Of a stretch of DNA of 64,000 nt, positions 1 to 11,744 are shown in pieces. A program made the position numbers and the translations under genes. Source of the stretch: Ceratotherium simum simum. Its lineage: Eukaryota; Chordata; Mammalia; Perissodactyla; Rhinocerotidae. Within the stretch, counting starts at the first letter, position 1. Each line of letters starts with the position of its first letter. Location of the stretch: NCBI RefSeq assembly GCF_000283155.1, contig NW_004454171.1:5902988-5966987 (forward strand), written 5' to 3'. Below the pieces are notes generated by a model. The model had not been told where the DNA came from and searched no databases. It was given only the letters and a program-made list of their open reading frames with translations.

Positions 1-2614
1 AAAAATCTAATAACTGTGCAAAAGGGATGAAAAAAAAACTGCAAAAAGATACACGAATGTGTCGACGGAGCCCAGAGGGGATTACAGAGCTCAGAGTTGT
101 GGGTCTAACTCAGCAACTATGAGTCGCTGGGAGATCTGAAGCAACAGCAGTTTCTAGTACAAGAGCCCGTACGAGTTCGATAAGATTCAGAGTCAGAGGG
201 TTTTACACGTGTCCAAGTGATCATGGTTTATTTTATAATCTCTTACAGAACAAAGGGACTGAAGCTGACTGAATCCCAATAAAGGATGGTGATTGATGCT
301 GCAGCTGCCAGAGGGCACTGATTCACCTCCACTCAGTAACGAGGAGGGCAACACGCTTTAGAGCGCTGGGCAGGAGTCGAGGGGCAGGGAGGTTTAGGTA
401 GAGACAGGTGTCTCTACACAAACGCAAGGCCTTCTCTTTTAAGTACATGTTCTCAAATTTGATAAACCATATAATGCCTTTTCTATCTTCCTGAACCCAG
501 GCTCTCATTCTTGATTTTGATTGGCATGTCAACTCGCTCTTCTGGCTTTATTTGAGCTGACATGATTACACATTGACGCAATCACACCAAAAGGTGCCTG
601 GAGAGGTATCTTCACAATAAGGTGCTGTCTCTACAACAGCCCTCATGTTGTACTTGGTGGTGTCTGTTGTTCCTGAACCGTGAATCCATCCAGGGCTGGG
701 CCCAAGCCCTACTCATCTTTGCAGGTTTCCCAAGCCTGCCTCACTGTAAATACTCAACTTAAGATTTGCCGAATTCAACCAAAGAGACAAATCACCTTGG
801 ATAAGTAATAACTTCTTAGAAATTCAAGTTTTCTCATGGATAAGGTAAGGGGTGTGGGCAGAGTACCTTCCAGCTCTCACAAATACAAAATAACCTAACC
901 TTCTGAAAACAAAAAAGCACTGTATGGACACACATTGTAACTTTTATATATTTCATGCAATAAAAAAATGTATATAATTAAACCTGATTCATATGGCAAT
1001 TTTTAAAAAACACTTAATTTTAATATTAGACCCATTCCTTTGTTAGCCAATGAAATACAAAAGCAGCCTAGGTTTTAAGCATGGAAAATCTACACATGCT
1101 GGTTATCCTTAAAAAAAAATGTATTCAGAAAAAATGTTAATTCTGACATTTCCTTCTAAACCTTCTCCCCTGAGAGACTGTATCTGGAATAACATTGACA
1201 TAACAGAAACAAATAAGACTATTTACAATGGCTACAGTTGAACAAAGGCGTCTGGATTTTTACCTTCCTTGGTTACTGCACAGAAGCAACAAATGTAAGT
1301 ACAGTTGCCCCAGCAGCTGGCAAGTTCTCTCCCATATGTGAAGAAGTTGTGGAACAGCTGGGGAATGCAAGATGCTTCTGAACAAGCTGCTATGTGATCC
1401 AAAATAACGCTGCCTGCTCATCTCCTGTACGATGGAAGCGACAGCCCAACACAGGTCTGGCGCATGCCCTGCAGCTGCTGCTTTCTTCCCAGTGGGAGTG
1501 CAACAAGTGGCTACGAATGCAGAGAGATGCACAAAAGCGGGGAGCTCGCTCCTAACCCTTTGCATGCTGTCACTTGTTACACACGCAGCTCATTTTCCAG
1601 TGTGGGAGAAAGCTGCCTTTCGTATCCAAACGTGAAACCTATATAATGCTTTTAATGGCAGTCCCTCCTTGTACTCCAGTCCTATGCACTTCTTGGTGAC
1701 AACTTTCACTATCGGGGGGTGTTTAATGACATTATAAGGTTTCTAGTGCTTTATAGCCCATGATTGATTGTTTAAAAGATAAATGCAAAAGTAAAATCAA
1801 GAACTATAAAACAGCAATGTTAAGAGGTCTTTCAAAAACAACCTGACATATTCTAAGAAACCATTTCTCCACTTGTATTTGCTAAATTGAAAAGCTTCCA
1901 AGTTTTTAAACATAAGAAACAGCTATACTGGTTGTTCACCAGTCGTTCAGCTTAACATAACCATACCTCTTTGTGCCACCTTCCAAAAGTTACTTTAGCA
2001 ATTTTCAGATCATACATAGTTGACCATATTTGAGCACATATTTTTAAAATTTTATTTCAAACTCTCCTCCCTCCTCCATCATTTTGGTGGCTCACTTTTA
2101 AACAGATTCCAGAAAATATTCTATTTTCCAAGGAAATGTTCCCTCTTGCCAAGATCGGGCCAGCATAATTTCCACAGAAGTAGGTATTTCTCTTTAGTGT
2201 TTTAAATGGCTAGTGACTGAGCAAGGAGAGTATCTGCTTCCTTTTCTCCAGTTTGTTTGGTTTTGAGTTTGTTTTTTTCTTTAAGACCTGTCATCTTGAC
2301 CATTAGGATACTGGTTTCCAATTTAAAGAAAAGAGGAGTGGCTGGAGGGCTGGCCACAAAATTACACAGTGGTAAAACTAGGAGGAAAGCTTGACAGTCC
2401 CGGGGCCCCTTGTAAATTCCTTGGGCAACTAGACAAAGTTTTCCATCATTACCAACCCCGCCCCCCAACCGCTGATAAGAAAGAGGAATCACTAACTGCA
2501 CTACACTGCAGTATTAACGAAGAACAGGGAGTTCAAGGCAGCTATCAACTATTGTACCTCTTTGGATGAGGGAAGGGAAGAAAGATTCTGTTCTTAAATA
2601 TTATGGTTATGTGT
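1..2614. other. Unique AT-rich flank, no gene recognised
   Basis: No repeat family or coding exon is recognised here. Short open frames exist on both strands but none resembles a known protein. If the CpG island to the right drives a leftward gene, this is intron 1 or early gene body. The only exon-like patch is on the minus strand at about 1262-1625 and is listed separately. Confidence 0.5.
1262..1625 (-). other. Possible minus-strand exon (weak)
   Basis: On the minus strand the frame stays open for about 100 codons (1260-1565), and the segment ends at 1262 in AAGGAAG followed by GTAAAAAT, a usable splice donor. The segment is locally richer in GC than its flanks. The translated product is not recognised and has no obvious domain, so this could equally be a noncoding exon or chance. 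It lies downstream of the CpG island in the direction inferred for that promoter. Confidence 0.15.
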
Positions 2615-2875
2615 TAACATCTGTTGAGCAGCTACAATGTGCTAGACTCTGTGCTACTAAGTACCTTATGTGGATTATCAACTTTAACCCTCCTAGCTTG
2701 AAACCAGGAGGTGCCGTTATCAACCCTGCCTTAGAAGAGGAAAATGAAGTTCAGAGAGGCTGAGCAACCTGCCTAGTATTACACAGCTATAAATGGTGGA
2801 GGCAGCATGTGAAGCCTGACACTCCGACTTCACAGGCTTGCCCTTCATCATCGTGCCTCGCCGGCTCCCAACGGC
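2615..2875 (-). repeat. MIR SINE, minus orientation
   Basis: The read-through shows the reverse complement of a MIR: a 'gtgctagactctgtgct' stretch, a block like GAGGAAAATGAAG followed by AGAGAGGCTGAGCAACCTGCC, then ACACAGCTA. This is the standard MIR core order read backwards. It is diverged, as expected of an ancient mammalian SINE. Confidence 0.75.
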
Positions 2876-4084
2876 ACTGCACTAGGACATTTTGAGTCAC
2901 AGACTGTCATTCCAGAGTTTCAAACCACATCTTTCTTGAAGGCAGTACATTTTAAGCACATTCAAGACAGTACCCACGTCCCATATTATAAACTCAAGCT
3001 CAAGGATGTATAAAGGTGTGTAGATAAAACCATGTTCTTAGATGCCTAAAAGGAATTTTAGAGTTTTAACTCATCAAGCAGTTAATTAAGGTTGGCCCTA
3101 TTTCCAAGGCAGATGTCACTTAATTTTAAACACATACTCAGCACGGTGGAAAGTCACACAGTTTAAACAGGGCTGGAAGTGCAGCTCCTTGCTGCAGAGA
3201 GGCAAACAGCGCTCCATGCTTCATCGAGTCACCGACCCCAGGCCCACCTGCCTAGTGAGACACCACAGAAAGCAAAGGACGGCTACTTCTGATTCTTTCT
3301 GGAGGTGTCAGATAATTCTAAGGGTTTTACTTGTCTTCAGATACCTTAAGCTTTAAATTAAAAGTTGGTTTAGTTGAGGCGCTGGCTGGCACAAAAGCCA
3401 GCAATATGCGGAAAGTCTATCCAACCCTAATGCCTAACACAAGCAAGCGGAACCTCGGCTTCCAGCACACACCCCGACTCTGCAATCAGCAATCCAGAAA
3501 CAACTCTTCAGTGACAGCCTTTGCCAAAGAAACTAGGATGAGCAAACAGTCCTCTTCGGAGCAGGACAGCCTCTTGGTCCTGGAAACCTCTTTAAGCCTC
3601 ACTTTCATCTACAAAATAGAAATAACTTCTTTGGAGGAAGCTGTGGGTTTAAAAAAGAAGGGTGAAGATCCCTCCACAGTGCGTATGGAAGACTCTCTCC
3701 TACATGAGGCACTTCATAAAAACCAGTTCCTGCCCTTTCCCCACTACAGAAGAAGAGAGTGCCGGCAGATAAGAAAAGATAAGGAAACACGTGAATTCTA
3801 TCCATTGATAACCCGCAGATAAGGTTTCACACCCGAGCAGAGGGCCCTGGGTTTCTCCTCAGCAGCACCTCCTCCTGGGGACACGTGGTGCGCGGTAGAT
3901 GAAGCCTCTGCCGTTTCAATCACGGTAAGTGTGCATGCACTGGGGTCTGTGTAAGTTACCACAACCTCGGGGAAAACAAGGAGCAAACTTAATTTCCCCT
4001 GCTGTCCTCTCTCCTTCGGCGGAGCTTCCAGCTGCAATGAACTGTCAGACTTCACAAGAGCTGTAATGCCTAAGCCAGAGGCAC
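2876..4084. other. Unique stretch left of the CpG island, no gene recognised
   Basis: It contains a 163-codon plus-strand open frame (3331-3822) with no recognisable domain; an open frame this long is expected about once by chance in 64 kb. There is also an isolated plus-strand donor-like site (ACG before GTAAGT) at 3925. GC content rises toward the right as the CpG island begins. Confidence 0.4.
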
Positions 4085-4839
4085 TTAACCCCGCACCTGA
4101 CCCAGATTGCGGCCTGGACGGGGGCCTCCCGGCCGCTAACTCACAGTAATGCAATTACCGCCTTCTGGAGCTCCACTCAAGGGGCTGGGGCGATGGCTGT
4201 CACCGGGGCACTAAACCACTCCCTTCCGGGAGCCCGCACGCGTCCGGAATCTGCAGGGAGGGGCGTGGACCGGCGGGCTGGCCGAGCGCGCGGCGCGGGG
4301 AGTTCAAACCCGCGCGGGCCCTGCAGAGGCGAGACCCTGGGACCGGAGGAGGGGCGCCCCTCGCGCGCACGGTCGGGAGAGGAAACGGGCGATGTCGCAG
4401 TTCTGACCACACGCGTGCCCCTTCACGGGCCGCCCCCTTCCCCGCCCCTCCTCCCCGCGTAACGGGCCGCCGTGCTAACTTCCCGAAACTCGGCAGAGGG
4501 AAATCCTGACCCGGCCCGCACCTCCGGGCCGCGCGCGCCAGGGCGCGCCGGGGACGGAAGTGGGTGGGAGCAGTGGCCGCGCCGCGCCTTTGTTATTGCT
4601 CCGGGACCCGCGGGCCGCCGGGAGCACCCCATCGCCTCGGCCGGGGCATGGGCCGCCCCCTCCCTGCCGGCGCTCCCAGGTTCCCGTCGCCGTCCCCGGC
4701 AGGAGCGCCCAGAGCGAGGATAAAACCCACCCCATCTCGGGCACCCGAGGAAGGGCGCGCAGCGGTGTGTCCGAGTGTCTGCCGGCCTTAGCCCTACGCT
4801 GCCGTCCCCTGCCCTTTGGCCACCGAGCGGAGGGACGTT

Positions 4840-4850
4840 CCTCACCTTCC
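4840..4850 (-). other. Candidate splice donor, minus strand
   Basis: Read on the minus strand the sequence is CAGGAAG followed by GTGAGG, a good mammalian donor. The predicted last exonic base is 4846. The upstream exon would be GC-rich and lie within the CpG island. Confidence 0.4.
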
Positions 4851-4994
4851 TGAGCTTCCCCAGACCTCGGGTGGCAGAATCGCCGCTTCCCGCCGGACAG
4901 CGACTCGGCAGCCCCGACTTCTCAACAGCGCCACGGCCACTCCCTGCCTCGGTTCACAGATCGGGCCCCCCCTCTCGGGGTGATTCACTAGGCT

Positions 4995-5005
4995 GCTTAC
5001 CTGGA
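4995..5005 (-). other. Candidate splice donor, minus strand
   Basis: On the minus strand the sequence reads CTCCAG followed by GTAAGC, close to the ideal CAG/GTAAGT. The predicted last exonic base is 5001. Confidence 0.45.
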
Positions 5006-5289
5006 GGCTCGCACAAGTCCCCTCCCCTCTGCCGGCCCGCGCGGCGATCGGGAGCGGGCGCCCTCTGCCGGGCCACCAGGCAGGAGCACCCTCGGGACAG
5101 AGGAGGGAGCAGGGCAGAGAGGGTCGAGAACATGGAGCCCAGCCGAGCGCAGGCACCCCGCGCCACCCACCGCGGGGCACCTCCTTCCCCAGCAGGGGGC
5201 CAGCGCGCCGAGACCATCCTGGGCCGCCACGCACGGGTTGGGGCCAGACCCGGACAAAGAGGACCAGAGTTGTCCCCGCGCCCCGGGGC

Positions 5290-5299
5290 ACTTACACGC
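5290..5299 (-). other. Candidate splice donor, minus strand
   Basis: The minus strand reads GTGCGT followed by a perfect GTAAGT. The exon side is not ideal. The predicted last exonic base is 5296. Confidence 0.3.
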
Positions 5300-5848
5300 A
5301 CCCTGAGTCTCCCCACTCGCGGGCCAGCCGGTCCAGCCCTGCGCCCGGCATGTGTCCCGAGGAGGCCGCGATGAATCGCGTATGCACGTCCTGTTTTAAA
5401 ACACTGGAAAAGCAGTTTGTGTGAAAACGAAGTTTGTGTCCTGTATCTCAGTAGCCATCTTCTGCCCGAATTAAAGGGACAGAGGGGAGGGCGGTGGCCT
5501 GTCACACCCCCTGGGTCCTAGGAAGAGGCTTGGGGCAAGCTCCACGTGCCGTCGTAGCCCCGGGGCTGCGGGGACGCTCAGGTTCCCGTCTAGCTCAAAG
5601 TCCGGCTTGGGGCTGGAGGCTGGGGCCGGCGTGTCGCTTCCGCGGCCGGGAGGAGTGGCTGTCCAAATGTCTCGCTCTTTCGCCCGAGTGAACACACTTC
5701 CAGCGAGTTGGCCTCCCTCCCCTCCGCCCCCAGGTCCTGGGCGTAACTCTGGAGGGGGACGAGGTGGAGGGGAGCAGGAAACCTACGCGCGAGGTCCTGC
5801 GTCCTGCAGGGGACCGCGCCCACACTCGCGCCCCAACTTCCCGACCCC

Positions 5849-5859
5849 ACTCACCTACT
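5849..5859 (-). other. Candidate splice donor of a first exon, minus strand
   Basis: The minus strand reads GAGTAG followed by a perfect GTGAGT, with predicted last exonic base 5855. The preceding 250-300 bases look like a GC-rich 5' leader. A weaker alternative donor (GGCAG before GTGGGC) lies at 5905. This is the best-looking first-exon boundary in the island. Confidence 0.5.
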
Positions 5860-6263
5860 CGGCGCGCTCCAGCGGAGCCCGGCCGCACCCGCCGCCCTCG
5901 CCCACCTGCCGGGCCGGCCGCCCGCACACAGTTCCCCGCGGCGACGAAGGTGGCAGCCGCTACGCAGCGGCTCCAGGCCGGGGGGCGCAGCCTCACGCGG
6001 GACCTCGGTGGCGGTGGCACAGTCCCCGCACTAGCTGGCTCTCGGTGAAGGGCCCGAGAGAGCCTGCCCGGCCGCCAGCCGCCGCAGCTGCCGGACCAGA
6101 GCAAGTTGCGAGGCTGATCAGAGCTGACCCGGCGCCTCCTTCCCCGAGTGCGGGCGCGCGAGTCCCGGCGCGGCGGGCGGGCGCCGGGTATTAATTGTAG
6201 GGCCCCCGGGTGTCCGCCGCCGGGCGATCTGAGTGGCTCGGACTGCGCGCCAGGCCGGCGGGG

Positions 6264-6403
6264 NNNNNNNNNNNNNNNNNNNNNNNNNNNNNNNNNNNNN
6301 NNNNNNNNNNNNNNNNNNNNNNNNNNNNNNNNNNNNNNNNNNNNNNNNNNNNNNNNNNNNNNNNNNNNNNNNNNNNNNNNNNNNNNNNNNNNNNNNNNNN
6401 NNN
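6264..6403. other. Assembly gap, 140 N, inside the CpG island
   Basis: A run of unknown bases is flanked on both sides by extremely GC-rich sequence (GCGGGG on the left, CACGCGCACGCGCC on the right). GC-rich dropout is the likely cause. Any first exon or start codon here is hidden, and open frames that cross it are artefacts. Confidence 0.98.
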
Positions 6404-6492
6404 CACGCGCACGCGCCGGCGGCTCCGGGGCTCCCGGCTCGCCGCTCCCACCCGGCTAAGCCGGGCCACTGCCCGGAGGCCGGAGGGGCGCC

Positions 6493-6503
6493 GCTTACCT
6501 TAG
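6493..6503 (-). other. Candidate splice donor of the outermost first exon, minus strand
   Basis: The minus strand reads TCTCTAAG followed by GTAAGC, with predicted last exonic base 6499. The exon would start at the right edge of the CpG island (about 6.55-6.7 kb), so it would be the most upstream alternative first exon of a leftward gene. The assembly gap begins only 90 bases downstream. Confidence 0.45.
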
Positions 6504-6692
6504 AGACCCGAGTGGGCGCTCTGAGTTTCCAGCCGTTCCAGTGATAAACCCCACCAACGTGTGCGAACGTTGTAGGCGGGAGCGCTCTGGGCCAGTTGTC
6601 AAGGAGACGGTCCTTGCTGGACCTCTCACAACTGTGAAAAAGTCGCGTCACCCCACGAACTGCCCGTGTTGACAGGGGCGGGTACCCTATCT

Positions 6693-6842
6693 CAGTGGTT
6701 CTCACACTTCACACTAATCAGAATCCCCGAGATTTGCTAAAATGCAGGTTACTGCTGCCGTTCTCTCCCCCTTCTGAATCTTCAAGTCTTTGGGGGCCAA
6801 GAATTTGCGTTTCTAGCAAGTTCCCAGGTGATGCTGAGGCGG
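6693..6842 (+). mobile_element. MER5A-type hAT DNA transposon, partial
   Basis: It starts with the terminal CAGTGGTTCTCA of MER5A and continues with the ATCAGAATCCCC-like and GATGCTGAGGC-like blocks. The right terminal repeat is missing. The next 100 bases (GAAGATTAAATAAG...) vaguely recall a MIR 3' end but are too diverged to call. Confidence 0.7.
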
Positions 6843-7077
6843 TTGTGAAGATTAAATAAGTTAAGGTTTGTGAAGTACTTGGTAATCTTCAAAGCGGTGG
6901 ATAAATTTAAACATGTTAAATCCACTTGCGCTACTTGTCTGTTTCAGTAGTGTTCACATTTGATTTCCCTCCAGCCCCTGCTGCTTGTCGTCGGAATGTT
7001 AGGCTCTTTTATTTTTCCTTTTGAGTAGATGCCAAGCTTGTATATCCTAGCCCCCATCAGGAAAATGAAAGGTAAGG

Positions 7078-7450
7078 GTGTTAGTTTGCTAGGGCTGCCA
7101 TAACAAAGGGCCACAGGCTGGGTGGTGTAAGCGAAAGAAATTTATTGTCTCCCAGTTTTACAGGCTTGAAGTCCAAGATCAAGATGTCATCAAAGTTAAT
7201 GGCTTCTGAGGCCTCTCTCCTTGGCTTGTAGGTGGCCATCTTCTCCCTGTGTCTTCACATGGTCTTCCCTCTGTATATGTCTGTGTCCTAATCTCCTTTT
7301 ATAAAGACACCAGTCATGCTGGATTAGGGTTCACCCATATGACCTCATTTTAATTGACTTACCACTTTAATGACGCTGTCTCCAAATACAGTCACATTCT
7401 GAGGTACTGGGAGTTAGGACTTCAACAGATGAATTTAGGGGGACACTGTT
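7078..7450 (-). mobile_element. MLT1-type MaLR solo LTR, minus orientation
   Basis: Read in plus it begins TTAGTTTGCTAGGGCTGCC and continues through AAATTTATTG, the TTATAAAGACACCAGTCAT block and the final GGGGGACACTG, the reverse complement of an MLT1-class LTR. No internal region or partner LTR is seen next to it, so it is a solitary LTR. LTRs of this class carry no coding sequence. Confidence 0.75.
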
Positions 7451-8089
7451 ATGGGAAGCCCATAACAGTGAGCTTCACTGCCTCTAAGACCCTAGAACAG
7501 AAACTGAGCTCTGCCTTCCAGAGTCCCTGCTCCATCCCTATGCCCTCCACTATAGGCTGGCCTGTAGACTCACACACAGTTAAGTGCTGTGCTTTGAGGC
7601 TGGAAGGACTTAAAATCTAGTAAAGAAACAGCCCTCTCAACTCAGCTTACGGGCCTCTGGAAGACACATAGTACCACGCTCCCATGTGTGGAAAGAATAT
7701 TGGGAGTCTATCAGGAGTTTGAGACCTCCACCCAGCAGACACTTCAGAAGTGGCCCCTCAGCCCCTTTGTGAATGACTAGGTAGAGAGTCACCCTTATCT
7801 TTGTCCTGCCTCTGTGGGGGTGATGCCCTCCACCTGGCATCTGTGTCGTCTCCAGAAGGCTCCTGAAGGAAAGACTCTGTTGAATAAATACATTAAAGCC
7901 TCTTCATTCCTCCGGCTGTCTTGGAGAGCTCTGGCAGCATTTACAGAGAAGGCAGGAAGGAAGCGAGGACAAGGGCTGTTTGCACTGACCCCACACTAAC
8001 CAGAGCCATCCCAATGACTGATCTTAAGCAAATCAGTAATTGCCCTAATTTGGGGCTTTCCCAGACCTCTTCCCCAGTCGTCTGCTGGT
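7451..8089. other. Unique sequence, nothing recognised
   Basis: No repeat, exon or regulatory signature was recognised in this stretch. Confidence 0.4.
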
Positions 8090-9030
8090 CTTAACTCCAT
8101 ATCTTTGCTTTCTATCTTCATCTCACACCAGGCCAGCCCTCTCCCCACCTCCAGATCCAAGTGGCTATTGGATCACCACAGGCACTCCACTCAGTGTGTC
8201 TATCACTGAACTCTCTCTCTAAACTTTGTCCTCCCCCAACATTCCCCATCTGAGTGGATGGCAAAAAAGCCACTCTGGTCACACCTGCTGGAAACCTGGG
8301 AGTCATTTGAGCCTGATCTGCTTTAATCCACCTGCTACTGCACCCTTAAGGCTTCTCAGAGGCTTGCCCTCTTCTCCATTCCCACATTGGCTCAGCCAAG
8401 ACCCTTTGCACTATTTCTCCTCCAGTCTTCGACGCCGGCCTCCTAACTAGACGCCCTGCTCCAGCCTGGCTCCTTGGCCACCATCCCTTCACTACTTCTT
8501 CAGGGATCTTTCAAAAAACAGAAATCTGGTTATCTTATCTTCTGCCTGTCTTAAAACCTCTCAATGGATTCCCTTCATGTTTCGGGAGAGAATTCAAGCT
8601 GCTTTGCTCGCCTTCCTCCAGAGGCTCATCTCTGGTTATTTCCCCATCTGTGCCCTTCCCTGCAGCCATAGGGACCACTCACAGTGCTCTGCAGATTCAA
8701 GAGGGTCCATGCTCTCTGAACACAAATTCTCAGGCCTTTCTTGGTCTAGAGAAAAGGTGTCACTCCTCGTCCAGCCTCCTCCGTGGAGTCACCAGCTCCA
8801 GGAAGCCCACTCACCCCTTTCTAAATTAGGGGCCCCCTCGCTTCTCCCACAGCACCCCATGTGGGTCTCAGTCACAGCACTTAGAACCCAAGGCCATCAT
8901 GACTGGGTCGTTTTTCTGTGTCCTCCATTAAACCATGAGCTCCTGGAAGACAAGAACCTTATCCATTTTTGTATGTGTGAAGTCTAGATTGGACTCAAAA
9001 AAAGTTTGCGCTAAGGAATGAATTAATTCT
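8090..9030 (+). mobile_element. L2 LINE fragment, plus orientation
   Basis: The order of motifs follows an L2 3' region: CTCCTAACTAGACGCCCTGCTCC, then AAATCTGGTTATC..., then AAAACCTCTCAATGGATTCCC, and near the end CCATGAGCTCCTGGAAGACAAG with an AATGAATTAATT tail. It is heavily mutated and codes for nothing. An open frame at 8577-8987 is incidental. Confidence 0.65.
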
Positions 9031-11395
9031 TAGACGTTCAGAGGATTTGGACAAACTTATCATTTGTTTGCAAATACCTTATTTGGAGCAATCTTCACTT
9101 TTCTGACAATACTTTGTGAACACTCAAGTCAACTCCTGTCTGAATTATAGATTCATCCTTTAGAATCTCTAATTAACTTCTCTGCTTCCTAAATACCCAG
9201 GGTTCCTTAGCAGGTCATAAAATCAATTTTGTGGGTGACGATGAGCATTTGAGCATTTTTACTTTATGAAATAGAATCAGAGTTAAATATATTCAAGTGC
9301 ATCCTACGTATTAAGAGTAATTGTTGTTTTCATGAAATTTTTGTTTCAGTTAACAGTATTTGTGAGTTGTGTGTGTGTGTGTATACAGGGTTGTTGTGTT
9401 GTCAGATTTGTTCCTTCCTGTGGGTCATGGTCAAAAAGCTGGTGAGACACTCTCTTAGGCCGTGCTGGAGCTCTGCTGCTCCTTAGAGGACACATATTTA
9501 CAGAGACACTGGAGCATGGTGGTGTTAAGCAGAGAACACTTTCTGGAAAGATACTCTGAGCTAGTCTTTCAATCAAGGAATTGGCAGAGTGGAGAGTGAA
9601 ACACATTCCTGCCTCTGCACACAGTAGGTGCCTCATCAATGCTTCTATTGACTGGTGTATGCATGGAGATAGGTGAGAATGGGCAAGACGTGTGTGGGAA
9701 GTTCTCTTGGCTGGAGTCTGTCCGGGAGGAAGAAGAGATGAGATCAGCGACACAGAGACAGGGAGGGAGGCCTGGTTTGTCGCCAGACGGTGCTGGTGTT
9801 CCCTGAGGCTTCCAGACATGAGCAAGAGGGGCAGGGACTTGGGGTTTCCTCACTCAGTTTCCATCACCAACGTTCCAAGATCGAAAGTACGTTATTAAGC
9901 TAAGCTTTGCTGAAATAAAAATACCACTTGCTCTGAGCTGGAGACGTGAGAAGCCCAGAGCTATCTGCAGCGCACAAAGCAATATTCAGTTGAAAAGCTG
10001 AATTTTCTAATCTCTGATAGTCCACTAATCTGGAAAGCCTACTGAGAGAAGGGCAGAAATGAGATAGGATTATGTAACAAAGGAAAAATAACAATTGGCC
10101 CTTATAAAACTATAACCTTGAGAGTTATGCCAAGCATTTCCATCCAAATTAAATGCCTTTCACCGAGGAACCTAGATCCAGCCCACAAATATTTAGAAGG
10201 CAATGTTCTCACTCCCTAAAGTTTAGAATCTGTAAAAGAAGGTTGCTGTGTAAATAAAGAATACATATTATTGCTACTTTTTTTTTTTTTTTTGCTTAAG
10301 TCATTCTGGTCTGGACAGATTAAAAGAATAGAAACTTAGGACAGGGGAATATGGACAAGATTTTTAAAAAGAGTGACAGAGATAGCCAAAATCATAATAA
10401 AAATAAATTTTAAACTTCTCTAGTCTCCTGTTTCTAAATAGAAATACACTTGACCATGAATACTATGATAGAATTATATTTTGAAGTTGGAAGATGGACA
10501 AAATCTGAAAGAAATCAGACTGTGGCAAGCATGAGTTTTAAAAAAACTTTAAAATAGTTTCCAGATTCTTTTTCTTTAGCTTTTGGGAAAAAAAGAAAAA
10601 ACCCCACAACAAAACAGAACGGGTTGGCAAAAAAAATGTGGTTTTGAAAAATTCCTAGAGGCTGAAATATTCTTGGATATTATCTATATAACACTGGCCA
10701 TGTCTCAACCATCTAAACTAAATGAAATGGGTGTCATTTGAATTTGGTCCCCTAAATACAGAGAACATTCTTTAGCTATAATTTCGTCCTCCACTCCTTA
10801 TTCTGTGTAATTTTGTAATTAATAAACCTTTCTTTAATACCTTGAAAATTAGCAGTAGTTTGGGTAGCTAGAGGAATGTATAACTGAAGGTTCTAATAAA
10901 AATTGAAAATGTAGGTGGGGCAGAACTAGCCTAGCAGAGGGGGCTCACCTCCTTCTAGGGAGCTGCTGTAGGAACCCTGTAGTTATTTTATGTTGCTGCG
11001 TCTCTTGGCACCACCAGTATTCTGGTAGCTATTAAAATTGGTAACAAACCTTCATCTTTTGACGCAGCCAGCTGAATGTGGGTCCGAGTCCACTGAGTTA
11101 GAGAACCATACCGTTTTTCTCAATGGGTTGTAAAAAGGATGCCTCAAGTCACAGGGGGCTCTTTCAGGCCCTTGTGGTGGGAGAAGGCCAAAGACTCCGT
11201 GAAAAGGAATTTAGCAGCTGAACCCAACCATGTAGAGGATTCACTGTGAGGTGACCTTTCCCTGCACCCCTACATGGTTTTTGCCTACTCTCTGCCTCAT
11301 CTGTCACTTCCTCCCTCCTACCTCCTGTTCGCGGCAGCCTGTTTTCTAGCTTAGCACTGTAGGTCACCTGTATCTCCATCCTCTGAGGATTGCAG
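9031..11395. other. Unique sequence with simple repeats, no gene
   Basis: It holds a short (TG) run near 9363-9383 and a poly-T of about 16 at 10279-10294. Otherwise it is AT-rich single-copy DNA with scattered short open frames that match nothing I recognise. Confidence 0.4.
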
Positions 11396-11585
11396 AGCCA
11401 GCCTGCTTGGGTTCAAAGCTGTGTTACTTTGGGCCAGTTATTTAATCTCTCTGTTCTTCAGTTTCCTCGTCTATAAACTGGGAGTAATAAGAGTGCCTCC
11501 TTCTCAGGACTGTTTTAATGAACTTAGGACAATACCTCAAACGTGGTAAGTGGTTAATAAAAATTGAATATTGTTCGTAGTTATT
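11396..11585 (+). repeat. MIR SINE, plus orientation
   Basis: It contains the MIR core in order: a GGTTCAAA box B-like segment, TTACTTTGGGCCAGTTATTTAATCTCTCTG, CAGTTTCCTCGTCTATAAACTGGG, then the ATAATAAGAGTGCCT region and a GTGGTAAGTGGTTAATAAA tail. Confidence 0.8.
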
Positions 11586-11744
11586 ATAAATGAAAACTTC
11601 AGTCATCCTTCTCTCAATGAGTCACTTATTTGAATGGGAACCACTTCAGACTTAGTCAAGGTTGTCAGCAGTCTATAGATGCTCAGAGGCCCCTTCATGC
11701 GATACACCATCACTGCATTTTACTTGTTTGTTGAACACATTTTT

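Larger units (their letters stand above)
4085..6680 (-). promoter_or_regulatory. CpG-island promoter, probably driving a leftward gene
   Basis: About 2.6 kb of GC-rich, CpG-dense sequence stands out sharply from the CpG-poor remainder of the window and is interrupted by a 140-base gap. It contains many GC-box-like strings, a CACGTG E-box near 5543, and a minus-strand AAGATGGC YY1-like motif at about 5455-5462. Strong splice donors occur on the minus strand only (4845, 5000, 5295, 5854, 6498), with a weaker one at 5905. This asymmetry suggests leftward transcription with several alternative first exons. Long open frames here reflect scarce stop codons in GC-rich DNA and none is a recognised protein. 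A divergent noncoding transcript to the right is possible. The gene itself is not identified. Confidence 0.8.

Noticed and set aside
3331..3822. 163-codon plus-strand open frame as a gene
   Set aside because: An open frame of this length is expected about once by chance in 64 kb, and it has no recognisable domain or paralogue.
4193..6544. Many long open frames (up to 199 codons) in the GC-rich island
   Set aside because: Stop codons are rare in GC-rich DNA, frames overlap on both strands, compositions are Pro/Arg/Ala/Gly-rich, and none resembles a known protein. Several run through unknown bases.
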